The notes under the pieces were generated by a model that made no database searches, was not told where the DNA came from, and saw nothing but the letters and a program-made list of their open reading frames with translations. The position numbers and the translations under genes were made by a program. From assembly GCA_029865825.1 (NCBI GenBank), contig JARXAQ010000316.1, positions 1 through 41,589 on the forward strand: a stretch of 41,589 nucleotides of DNA, read 5' to 3'. This document shows positions 30,415-38,299 of this stretch, one piece after another (the stretch's first letter is position 1; each line of letters begins with the position of its first letter). This DNA comes from Rhizobium sp. (lineage in GTDB: Bacteria > Pseudomonadota > Alphaproteobacteria > Rhizobiales > Rhizobiaceae).

Positions 30415-31791
30415 ATGTCTGCCAATGATTGGATTGAAAAGAAGAAAGAACTCGTCGCTGCGGGCGTCGAATACTGCTTTGCTAGTTACGTGGACGTGCA
30501 TGGCATCTCCAAGGCCAAGTGCGTTCCCATCAGCCATCTGGAATCCATGGGGAAAGGATCGGAATTGTTCACGGTCGGGGCGCTCGATGGCATGGGGCTT
30601 GTCGGGCCGCAGTTCGACGAGTGTGCCGCTGTCCCTGACATTGAGACAGCAACGATCCTGCCGTGGGATAAGCGCTACGTCTGGTTCGCATCCGACCTGC
30701 ACTATCACGGTGAACCCTACGCCAATTGCAGCCGTGTCATCCTGAAGAAGGCGACGCAGTCCGCGTATGAGCGCGGGCTTCGCTTCAACGTGGGCATCGA
30801 GCCGGAATTCTATGTCTACAGGAAAGGCGACAACCGCCTCGAAACATTCCAGGAAGAAGGTTTCCTTGGGGGAACGCCGGCATACGACCTGTACCAGACC
30901 TCCCTGGCCGAGCCGCTGCTCGACAAGATCGCACGCTATATTGATGAGATGGGCTGGGGCTTGTATTCTTTTGATCAGGAAGGCGGCCACGGGCAGTTCG
31001 AATTTGACTTCGACTATGCAGACGCGCTGACCACTGCCGACCGCCAGACCTTCTTTAGGTTCATGCTAAAGAATGTCGCCCGCTCTCTCGGCGCTGTCGC
31101 GACATTCATGCCCAAGCCATTCAGCAACGACTTCCGCTCGGGTGCGCACCACAACATGTCGCTCGAATACATACGCACCGGAGAAAACATTTTCGACGTC
31201 AAGAAGCGATCGCAAGGCGAGCTGGCCAAGGAAAGGGGCATTCGGGCGACCGACGAGACGCTACATTTCATCGGCGGCCTGCTCGACCATGCTGATGCGC
31301 TGTGCGCCATCACCTGCCCGACATTTAACTCATACAAGGGTTTGATCGCTCGGGGTGATATGCCCGACATGTCATGGGCACCGGTACTGCAGGCCTATGG
31401 CAGTAACAACCGTTCGGCAATGCTACGCCTGCCGATGAACCGGCCCTGCATAGAAAACAGAACGCCAGACATGAGTGCAAACTTCTACCTGTCCACCGCG
31501 TTCAGCCTACATGCCGGGTTGGACGGTCTCGATCGCAGGCTGGATCCTGGTGAACCAGTCAACGACAACCTTTATCTGCAGCGTGCCGCTAACGAAGGCA
31601 AGCCCGGTACCAGCCGCCTACCGCGAACACTTTTGGAGGCCGTCGAGGCCCTCGAAAAGAGCGATCTTGCCAAGCGTACGATGGGCACCGAGTTCGTCAG
31701 CCTGTTCAGCCAGCAAAAGAAGCAGGAATGGGAGACCGCCTTTTATCACGTGAGCCCGTACGAGCGGGAACGCCAGCTAACCTTCGTATGA
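30415..31791 (+). CDS. Glutamine-synthetase-fold ligase (GlnT/type III-like)
   Basis: A 458-residue enzyme of the glutamine-synthetase superfamily, closest in pattern to GlnT-type and gamma-glutamylamide ligases. Metal/ATP motifs are present: GIEPEFYV (127-134), DQEGGHGQFEFDF (187-199), GAHHNMSL (243-250), YGSNNRSAMLRLP (328-340) and ENRTPDMSANFYL (347-359). The motif usually read as NSYKR is here NSYKGL (305-310), so an Arg that binds substrate in canonical enzymes is Gly. GAGGAA lies six bases before ATG 30415; the track start at 30331 would overlap the flavoprotein gene. It probably joins an acid and an amine or ammonia using ATP. The acceptor cannot be named. Confidence 0.88.
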   Translation: MSANDWIEKKKELVAAGVEYCFASYVDVHGISKAKCVPISHLESMGKGSELFTVGALDGMGLVGPQFDECAAVPDIETATILPWDKRYVWFASDLHYHGEPYANCSRVILKKATQSAYERGLRFNVGIEPEFYVYRKGDNRLETFQEEGFLGGTPAYDLYQTSLAEPLLDKIARYIDEMGWGLYSFDQEGGHGQFEFDFDYADALTTADRQTFFRFMLKNVARSLGAVATFMPKPFSNDFRSGAHHNMSLEYIRTGENIFDVKKRSQGELAKERGIRATDETLHFIGGLLDHADALCAITCPTFNSYKGLIARGDMPDMSWAPVLQAYGSNNRSAMLRLPMNRPCIENRTPDMSANFYLSTAFSLHAGLDGLDRRLDPGEPVNDNLYLQRAANEGKPGTSRLPRTLLEAVEALEKSDLAKRTMGTEFVSLFSQQKKQEWETAFYHVSPYERERQLTFV

Positions 31792-31797
31792 CCGGCT

Positions 31798-31859
31798 GAG
31801 CGCTGCCCCGCCGGAGCGCTCAAGCCAGCATTGCTGTCGCCGGGCGTCAACGCCTGGCG
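31798..31859 (+). other. Two hairpins between the ligase and DUF1116 genes
   Basis: GAGCGCT/AGCGCTC (31798-31804 and 31815-31821), then CGCCGGGCGT/ACGCCTGGCG (31838-31847 and 31850-31859, one G-T pair). They are GC-rich, with no T-run, in the 146-bp gap. They could protect the upstream mRNA or cause partial termination. Confidence 0.4.
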
Positions 31860-31937
31860 CCGGCAGAACTTTGTCAAACAACTTGCTCTTGGCGTCTGTC
31901 TGGCCCCCGGGAGCAATTGGAAAATCTGGGGAAGACG

Positions 31938-33191
31938 ATGCACGCCATGGAAAGATTTCGGCGCGAAGCCAATGCAACTGCACTGCAGAAGATGTTTGAA
32001 GCCGACCCGGTGGTCGAGGATGTACGTACCGCGCTGGACGCCGTTCCGGGGTTTGCGAAAAACCTAATCCTAACATCGGGGCCGACCATGGAGTGGGTTG
32101 GGTATGATGGCGGCCAGCGCGCTGCGATAATTGGCGCGGCCTTGTTTGAGGGGTTAGCCGACAATGCAGAACAAGCTAACGATAGGATCGCGGCCGGCGA
32201 CATTCGCGTCCTCGGCGCGCAGGAGTTAGGTTGCGTCGGCTCGGTTGCCGGCGTCTACACCGCCTCGATGCCAGTGCTTGTCGTGCGCAACCGCCGCCAT
32301 GGCAATGTAGCCTTCTGCAATTTCTACGAAGGCACCAATCCGCGCCGGCTGAACTACGGCATCTATGACGAGGCTGTGCGCGAGCAACTGCTCTATGTGA
32401 ACAACGTCGTGGCGCCCGTCATCGGCGAGGCGATCCGGCGGAGCGGTGGAATTGCGATGAAGCCGTTGATGAAGCGTGCGCTTAACATGGGCGACGAGTT
32501 GCACAGCCGCAACAATGCTGCTGGCCTGTTGCTGATGCGCGAACTGCTTCCGCACTTCCTAGCCGGCCAAGGAACTGACCCAGCGCCAACCGAAAAGGCG
32601 ATCATGGCCTTGACCGAAGACCAGTATTTTTTCCTGCGGTTTTCTATGGCTGCAGCTAAGGTCACGGCTGACGCCGCCCATGGCGTCAGATATTCGAGCC
32701 TGGTAACCTCGATGAGCTTCAACTGCCGAGAGTTCGCCATCCGTGTCAGTGGCCTCGGTTCGCACTGGTACAAGGGTCCGCACCCGCAGGTCGCGGCTAA
32801 GCTTTTTGATGGCTTTGACCCGTCCGACATCACCTGGATCGGGGGAGAAAGCATTATAACCGAGACCATCGGCCTCGGAGGTTTCGCGCAGGCAGGTGCC
32901 CCCACGCTACAGTCCTATCAAGGCGGCTCTGTCCAGTCGCTGATCGACAAAAACCTTGAGATGTACCAGATCACGCTTGGTGAGAATCCGGACTAGCTCA
33001 TCGCCAGCCTAGGCTATCGAGGAACACCAACCGGCATCGATATCTTCAAGGTGTTCGAGACTGGAGTGACTCCGGTGATGGATATCGGCATTGCTGGAAA
33101 AGGTGGTGGCCAGATAGGCGCGGGCACTGTCAGGGCGGAAAAGGCTTGCTTCGACAGCGCGGTCGATGCGTACATCAGCCAGTATTCTTGA
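31938..33191 (+). pseudogene. DUF1116 (YlbE-like) protein with in-frame TAG
   Basis: A 417-codon frame interrupted at codon 353 by TAG (32994-32996). Before it the protein follows DUF1116 closely: LTSGPTMEWVGYDGGQRAAI, NRRHGNVAFCNFYEGTNP, GDELHSRNNAAGLLLMRELL, FFLRFSMAAAKVTADAAHGV, ESIITETIGLGGFAQAGAPT and ITLGENPD. After the stop the same frame continues LIASLGYRGTPTGIDIFKVF, TGVTPVMDIGIAGKGGGQIG, AGTVRAEKACFDSAV, which is the conserved family C-terminus, ending at TGA 33189. Family members read ENPN-F-x-IPAL across this point. The ORF track (to 32996) shows only the first part. E. coli YlbE, a relative, belongs to the FdrA/YlbE/YlbF oxamate carbamoyltransferase module; neither partner is here. 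Confidence 0.82.
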
Positions 33192-33214
33192 CATCTTGTG
33201 GGGCTGTCACCCAT

Positions 33215-33227
33215 CCCCCCCCCCCCC
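33215..33227. repeat. Poly-C run (13 C)
   Basis: An uninterrupted run of 13 C lies 24 bases after the DUF1116 stop. It is the longest homopolymer seen in the window and could vary by slippage. It is outside any supported gene. Confidence 0.8.
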
Positions 33228-33329
33228 GCATCTTCAAAGCAATCTTGCCCGAAAAGAATGCGCTAAAGGGACACTCGATGCATTAACTAGCTAAATTCAT
33301 TATCTGCCAGTGGCAGCGAGCTTCCCGCC

Positions 33330-33359
33330 AAGTGGTCCGGACCTCCAGCCGGGCCACTT
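33330..33359 (+). terminator. Hairpin after the DUF1116 gene
   Basis: AAGTGGTCCGG (33330-33340), loop ACCTCCAG, CCGGGCCACTT (33349-33359), one G-T pair, followed by TCATAT. An 11-bp stem about 140 bp after the DUF1116 stop makes a plausible end of the operon transcript. It could instead be an IS end. Confidence 0.4.
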
Positions 33360-33640
33360 TCATATACACTGAGCGTGCCGCGAATGCATTATTCGTTTCC
33401 GTCGAGGAGCAGTTAGGGTCGGTCGCGTTTTGAATCGTCGGCAATGATGCACTGGATGATTTCACGACGCACAGTCATTCGACTAAGAATCGCCGAATTC
33501 GTCCGCCCCACGTTCTGATAGCAGCCAGGAGAAGCTTTGGACACCGCGATCCGTGAAGCGGTTGTGCAATCCTTGGTCTCATTGTGGACGCGCACGATTT
33601 CACCGTGATCCATATTGTCCCGGTTGGTGGAGCTCACTCT

Positions 33641-34098
33641 TGCCGTATTCACTTCATGCGTAACGCGCTGGCCATGCCGGGAAGAGCGGACGGCGCGTCG
33701 TCTCCGCCTTCATCGCCACAGTCTTCGCCCCGGACACCCCGGAGGTGGCAAGCACCGAATGGCGCAATGTCGCCGACCAGGTCAGGCTGAAGGCGCCGAA
33801 ACTCGCCACGTTGATGGAGAGCGCAGAACAGGATGTGCTTGCCTACATGACCTTTCCCATGCAGCACTGGGCAAAGCTTCATTCGACAAATCCGATCGAG
33901 CGTTTCAACGGCGAGATCAAGCGACGCACCGAGGTCGTCTGCATCCTTCTCATTGACGATGCTATCGTTAGGCTCTTCGGCACCTTGCTCCTGGAGCAAA
34001 ATGATGAACGGGCCGTTCAACGCTCCAGACATTGACCCTTAAGACCATCGCTGCAATGAGCTGATGATCCGCGCAACAGCCTGCCAGCAGCAAGCTGA
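33641..34098 (+). pseudogene. IS256-family transposase C-terminal remnant
   Basis: The end of a Mutator/IS256 transposase in three frames: CRIHFMRNALAMPG, then RRVVSAFIATVFAPDTPEVA, STEWRNVADQVRLKAPKLAT, DVLAYMTFPMQHWAKLHSTN, PIERFNGEIKRRTEVVCI (E of the DDE in NGEIKRRT), LLLEQNDERAVQRSRH, and finally MTLKTIAAMS plus DDPRNSLPAAS ending TGA at 34098. One-base shifts near 33690 and 34034 and another near 34064 break it. The N-terminal two-thirds, with the first catalytic Asp, are gone. It lies between the DUF1116 gene and the TetR gene of the cluster. Confidence 0.85.
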
Positions 34099-34259
34099 TC
34101 CGTTCCGGCTTCGTCCGGAAAGCACGGCGATCGCCGAAGCAACATCGCGCCATGGGACATCATCCGCGATCGGCCCTAACAACCCCAAAACAACTAAATT
34201 TCCAGAGAATTGAAGCTGGAAAGCCATTTCACTTGGTCGGTTGACCCTTGAAAAAGACG

Positions 34260-34871
34260 CTAGCGCAAGTCAGTCAATTTGGAGAAGACTGTAAGGAGCC
34301 GACCGAGAGCCTCAACGATCGAATAATCCTTTTCAAGAATCGAACGCGTGATGATGCCGTCGAGATGGGTGGACACGAAATAGGCCAGGTCGTCCCGCGA
34401 TATTGCGAAAGCGGCACCTTTTGGATCAGCAGGTATCGCAGAAGCAACTAGCGAATGTTCGATACTGTAAAACCTCTTGATCTGCGCGTCGATCAGCGGG
34501 TTCTTGACTTCACTACGGGAGTAATCGAGCATTAGCTTCAACAGATTGATGATGTCGTCTGACATCATCCGATGGGTGTCTAACCAGCTGTTGATGATAT
34601 CGGCAGAGCTTGTATGACCCGCAATGTTAGTTGCGTACTTGCTGCTGATGCGGTCAATCAGGTTAACGAGGCACTCATGAAATATGCCGTCCTTATCTTT
34701 AAAGTAATAATATATCATGGCCGAATTGAATCCAGCTCTTTCTCCGATCTCTTTTACCGTAACCGAAGAAAATCCTTTTTCTGCGAAAAGATATAGGGCG
34801 GAATCGATAAGAAGTTCTTTTGTATCATTTGCTTTATCCTCAGGTACTGCATATTTCTTTCTTCTCATCAA
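34260..34871 (-). CDS. TetR/AcrR-family regulator of the permease/ligase cluster
   Basis: A 203-residue TetR protein with a standard HTH at about 17-63 (KELLIDSALYLFAEKGFSSV, TVKEIGERAGFNSAMIYYYF, KDKDGIF). The C-terminal domain (INSWLDTHRMMSDDIINLLK, NPLIDAQIKRFYSIEHSLVA) is helical and holds the ligand pocket. Its codon use looks more AT-rich than its neighbours (many ATA/AAA codons), a hint of separate origin. A TTAATT-N8-AATTAA dyad lies 73 bp upstream, and the same dyad occurs before the permease and flavoprotein genes. It probably represses these and itself until an imported compound or metabolite appears. Confidence 0.92.
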   Translation of the reverse strand: MMRRKKYAVPEDKANDTKELLIDSALYLFAEKGFSSVTVKEIGERAGFNSAMIYYYFKDKDGIFHECLVNLIDRISSKYATNIAGHTSSADIINSWLDTHRMMSDDIINLLKLMLDYSRSEVKNPLIDAQIKRFYSIEHSLVASAIPADPKGAAFAISRDDLAYFVSTHLDGIITRSILEKDYSIVEALGRLLTVFSKLTDLR

Positions 34872-34943
34872 CGCGCCTTCTTTTGTATGGTGTCGATCAC
34901 CACGTCGGCAGAATGTAGGTTGTATAACTTCCCCGACTCGGTA

Positions 34944-34963
34944 TTAATTGATCACATAATTAA
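34944..34963. promoter_or_regulatory. TetR operator candidate, site 3
   Basis: TTAATTGATCACATAATTAA lies 73 bp upstream of the TetR ATG, where an autoregulatory operator would be expected. It is the best dyad of the three (TTAATT and AATTAA exact). Confidence 0.72.
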
Positions 34964-35196
34964 TAATCTTTGTGAAGTGAGAATGAACCGCCCACTTTTG
35001 GCAGCCCGGGTGGCTGTACACCAAGAAGACGAGTGCGAGCAAAATGCGAGTTCAATTAGGGCGGACCGATTCGGCCCGGATAGCGCCTTTTCATGCATCC
35101 TTGGGGAGATAGACAATCTCGACTAAACACACACGTTAACAATGCCATGAAACGAGCCGACTGCAGTCGCACGCGGGTCTGCAGATTTCATCGTAG

Positions 35197-35406
35197 TTCC
35201 GAAATAAGCAGGGCGAAGTCTGGGACGAGCACTTGCGGCCGTTGGCGATTGAGGCAACCGGCCACGATTTGGCTTTGCTTGACTGGCGTTCTAAAGCTAA
35301 GGATACGCAGCCTCAAGCCTTTGCCGCGCTCTGGGATCCGTTTGAGACCCGCCCTCCTCGGTCACGCCTTCTCTGGACAGGCGCTCAGTCGCTAGTTAAC
35401 CGATAG
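35197..35406 (+). other. Unassigned open frame, possible gene fragment
   Basis: A 69-codon frame with no start codon, missing from the ORF track. It reads EVWDEHLRPLAIEATGHDLA then LLDWRSKAKDTQPQAF, AALWDPFETRP and RLLWTGAQSLVNR. Its composition (W, D, L, A balance) is more protein-like than the other frames here, which suggests the tail of a lost gene. No family was recognised. The rest of 35000-35640 shows nothing I can support. Confidence 0.25.
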
Positions 35407-35639
35407 TTAGTGGACGTAGTTCTTTCGAGTTTGTCGCAGGTTTTTTGTTTTGATCACGTCATCGATTGAGTTCCATAATTCAGCCTTATGCCGCTTGGCT
35501 AGCTTTTTACTCAGTAAATCAGATACCTAGCAGATAGATCGAATGTGAGACGATTGCTCTCCGCTGATCACCACGTTGAGGCTAGGCGAAAATTCTCTTC
35601 GCGTTCCGATTCAAGTCGCATCAGATCAACCTGATCTAA

Positions 35640-35936
35640 TCATTCGCCGAATAGTAATACCCCATAGTCTGTTGCGCCGTGCAGGATGTGTATAATGACC
35701 ACTTTGGCAGACTCAATGCGGTAGAAGATCAGGTAGTTTCCGTGAACACGTCGACGGATTCCATGATGTTCATAGCGAGGGACGAGGGCGAAGCTATTGG
35801 GGTTACTGATAAGATCTTCACATCGGCTCCGCAGCTCTCGAATGAATGAAAGAGCGCGCCGTGGATTGTGCTCGGCAATATAATCCGCGATCTGCTCAAG
35901 ATCGCCTTCGGCCTCCTTGGTGAATTCAAGGATCAT
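35640..35936 (-). CDS. parE: ParE-type toxin
   Basis: A 98-residue RelE/ParE-superfamily toxin. It opens MILEFTKEAEGDLEQIADYI and continues NPRRALSFIRELRSRCEDLI, PRYEHHGIRRRVHGNYLIFY and VVIIHILHG, all in the positions usual for ParE. ParE toxins poison DNA gyrase; the length is normal. The ATG overlaps the antitoxin stop by four bases (ATGA), so the pair is translationally coupled. Both genes look complete, so the system is probably active and may stabilise this accessory region. Confidence 0.93.
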   Translation of the reverse strand: MILEFTKEAEGDLEQIADYIAEHNPRRALSFIRELRSRCEDLISNPNSFALVPRYEHHGIRRRVHGNYLIFYRIESAKVVIIHILHGATDYGVLLFGE

Positions 35937-36199
35937 GCGGAATTTTCGGCTTTGTCAGCCAGTGCACGGTACTTAGCGTCAAGACGGTTGAACACATCGC
36001 TGGCCGACTTGGTTCGACCGGCGTCCGCATCAGAGATACCGCGCATGATTGAAGCATCCAGAGCGGCCAGTCGCGTTTCCCGGTCCTGAACCAGTCGCAC
36101 GCCTTCGCGCAGGACTTCGCTTTTCGAGCCGTAGCGACCTGTATCCACGAGCTGCTGAATATAGCTTTCGAGCTGCTTTCCCAAATCGGCGCTGATCAT
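35933..36199 (-). CDS. parD: ParD-type antitoxin
   Basis: An 88-residue ribbon-helix-helix antitoxin of the ParD/CopG type. ISADLGKQLESYIQQLVDTG, then RYGSKSEVLREGVRLVQDRE, is the DNA-binding and dimer part (strand, helix, helix). The C-terminal stretch GISDADAGRTKSASDVF binds the toxin. AGGAG lies shortly before the ATG. TATCAA words at 36240-36256 (TTTATCAACTATTATCAAGC) upstream of the ATG may be the autorepression site. Confidence 0.93.
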   Translation of the reverse strand: MISADLGKQLESYIQQLVDTGRYGSKSEVLREGVRLVQDRETRLAALDASIMRGISDADAGRTKSASDVFNRLDAKYRALADKAENSA

Positions 36200-36647
36200 G
36201 CATATCTCCTTCAGAGGTCACAGGAGTAATGTAGGCGGTTTATCAACTATTATCAAGCGAGCGCGGGCGTACTGCTGCTGTCCAGCTTTATCAATTCCTG
36301 ATGCCTCGCAGGCTGCCCAAGACACTCCTGCGATTATTGTGGTCGCCCCAACTCAGTAATGTGGGACTGTCGGGAAGGCGCGGAGGTTTGGATCACTGTG
36401 CGCCCTCATGCCAAAAACGACCGCAGATACAGTATCTTGCGAGCTAAACGGTGAACACCGGTTCGATCCTGTTCAAGGCGAAGACGTTAGCAAGGCATGT
36501 TGCTCAAGCCTACTTCGGGTCAGGCCCCACGACGGCTTTGCGCCGTCATTTTGGTCGTTCGGTCGTCTTTTGAAACTTCTGTAGGCCGCCGATCTGATCC
36601 GTAGTGGAACACCTCGCCCGCGCCAAATCGGACGTGGCGCCTGAAAC
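36200..36647. other. Gap between parD and the methyltransferase
   Basis: 448 bp without a supported gene. It contains the parD promoter region at its left end and one hairpin near 36531. A short plus-strand frame around 36370-36440 has protein-like words (VWITVRPHAKNDRR) and may be a remnant of a lost gene; no family was recognised. Confidence 0.5.
36531..36547. terminator. Short hairpin in the parD-methyltransferase gap
   Basis: GACGGC, loop TTTGC, GCCGTC, followed on the plus strand by ATTTTGG. It lies 100 bp downstream of the methyltransferase stop. There is no T-run on the minus strand, so a terminator role is weak. Confidence 0.3.
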
Positions 36648-37493
36648 CTACGGCACCCGAACGGTGACCCGCAAGAACGACGCGAGGATCTTCGTGGCGT
36701 CATTGGTCGGGGCCTGGTTCTGCCGGTTGAACAGCAGATCAAGCTCATTCTGCAATTCCTCGCCCTTTCCAGTCTTGGCCGCGGCCTCGAAGGCATTCAT
36801 GGTCGGACCATAGAAATCGCGGAACTGACCGAGGAAATTCGTAGCCGGGCCCGGGTAATTGAACGTGTAAGTATCTTTCTCACAGGTGATGTTTCCAGGA
36901 GGAATGCCGGCGGCTTCGAAGCGCTCGATCACATTGGCTTCCACGCCCCAGGTCATCGGACTGACGAAGCCTTCCTGCGGCGCCGGTGAATAGGTCGAGC
37001 TTATCCTGAGTATCTGCGCCACGAGGGTAGGGTCGCCGGGAATCCAATTGCCCATGACGATGCTGCCGCCGGGCTTGGTGACGCGCACCATTTCTTTCGC
37101 TACATCGCCGGGCCTGGGTGCGAACATAGCGCCGAAGATCGAGACGACGACGTCGAATCCCCTGTCTTCGAGGTTGACCAAATCGCTCGCGTCGCCCTCT
37201 TCGAAGCGAATGTTAGAAAGCTGTAGGGCCTTGGCACGGGCATTGCCGGCGGCGACAAGATTGCGGGCGATGTCCACGCCCACGACATTCGCGCCGGCCT
37301 GCGCCGCGGGTATCGCGGTGGTACCGTCCCCGCAACCGAGGTCCAGCACGCTCATGCCATTTTCGAAGCCGAGCGATTTAACGAGGGCCTCACCGCTCTC
37401 GCGCATCGCAGCGGCAATACGCGCGAAGTCACCCTTTTCCCAGAGGGCCTTATTGGCGTTGGGAACCGGATTGGTGGTCACATTGGCATCCAT
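36648..37493 (-). CDS. Class I SAM-dependent methyltransferase
   Basis: A 281-residue methyltransferase. Motif I is MSVLDLGCGDGTTAIPAAQA, with the GxGxG-like glycines; motif II is FEEGDASDL, motif III VVVSIFGAMFAPRPGDVAKE, and the PGG turn is VTKPGGSIVMGNWIP. AAAGGAG lies about six bases before ATG 37493. The C-terminal half, after about 180, is a family-specific domain with TYTFNYPGPATNFLGQFRDF. The start overlaps the end of the HxlR-like gene by 16 bases, so the pair is co-transcribed. The substrate is unknown. Confidence 0.92.
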   Translation of the reverse strand: MDANVTTNPVPNANKALWEKGDFARIAAAMRESGEALVKSLGFENGMSVLDLGCGDGTTAIPAAQAGANVVGVDIARNLVAAGNARAKALQLSNIRFEEGDASDLVNLEDRGFDVVVSIFGAMFAPRPGDVAKEMVRVTKPGGSIVMGNWIPGDPTLVAQILRISSTYSPAPQEGFVSPMTWGVEANVIERFEAAGIPPGNITCEKDTYTFNYPGPATNFLGQFRDFYGPTMNAFEAAAKTGKGEELQNELDLLFNRQNQAPTNDATKILASFLRVTVRVP

Positions 37494-38299
37494 GGGGGTC
37501 TCCTTTCGTGGTTTGAACTAGACCAACCAATCACTGTTTCGACCGGCCAGATAGTGCAGGAAATGGAGCGAACCGATACAGATTGTGAAGCGGTCTCTCT
37601 GGCTGCAGCCTGGTGCTCCGGAGCGGGCGCATAGCTGCTACGCACCATCCATGTATCCAGCGTGGCAATCAACTTGCGGTCGCCGATCAAGACGATAGAG
37701 TTTGCATCGATTTCACTGTGCAGAGCCGACCATCCCATCCATGCCGAGGTCATCGCCTTCAGGTCGGCCCTGATGAACAGATCGACGTCGTGGCCTGGAT
37801 CGAGCAGGCAGAGATCGACGGGCTGGCCCGGACGGGCGACGAGCCAATAGTGCCGTTCACTCTCGATCAATTCCGGATAGGTGAACTGGATAACCGTCGT
37901 CTTGCCAAGCGGAAAGGCGTTGGTATCGATCTTCTGGCGCATGTTCCACATCAACAGACGCGCATCGAGTTTGGTAAGGGAGACTTCCTTGTCGATATTT
38001 CGATGCGCCCATTTGCCTAAAGCCTGCACCACGGGCTTCAATTCGTCGGCCATGGGGGTCGTGGTGTAGCCCGGCTCACCGGCATCGCTTTCCACACGAC
38101 GAACCAAACCGTGGTGTTCCATTTCCTTCAGGCGTTTCGACAGGAGAGTAGGAGAGATGCCGGGCACACCGCGGCGGATCTCGTTGAAGCGCGTGGCGCC
38201 GTGCGACAGTTCACAGAGGATCAGCAGTGTCCAGCGGGGTTCGATGATGTCGCAAGCTTTGGCCACGGGGCAAAAGCTGTCATAGCAGTCGGAAGACAT
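37478..38299 (-). CDS. HxlR-family winged-helix regulator with C-terminal SCP2-like domain
   Basis: A 273-residue regulator. The HxlR domain (about 5-95) has CPVAKACDIIEPRWTLLILC, ELSHGATRFNEIRRGVPGIS and PTLLSKRLKEMEHHGLVRRV, followed by GYTTTPMADEL. Near the start it has two cysteines (C5, C10) as many HxlR redox sensors do. The C-terminal part (WLVARPGQPVDLCLLDPGHD and VDLFIRADLKAMTSAWMGWS) looks like the SCP2-type ligand domain found in long HxlR proteins. The last 45 or so residues are low-complexity and may be an extension past the true domain end. It probably regulates itself and the overlapping methyltransferase gene. Confidence 0.85.
   Translation of the reverse strand: MSSDCYDSFCPVAKACDIIEPRWTLLILCELSHGATRFNEIRRGVPGISPTLLSKRLKEMEHHGLVRRVESDAGEPGYTTTPMADELKPVVQALGKWAHRNIDKEVSLTKLDARLLMWNMRQKIDTNAFPLGKTTVIQFTYPELIESERHYWLVARPGQPVDLCLLDPGHDVDLFIRADLKAMTSAWMGWSALHSEIDANSIVLIGDRKLIATLDTWMVRSSYAPAPEHQAAARETASQSVSVRSISCTIWPVETVIGWSSSNHERRPPWMPM

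Noticed and set aside
33282-33302. Possible fourth TetR site near TTAACTAGCTAAATTCATTA
   Set aside because: It matches the other three only in scattered A/T positions and lacks the AATTAR right arm.
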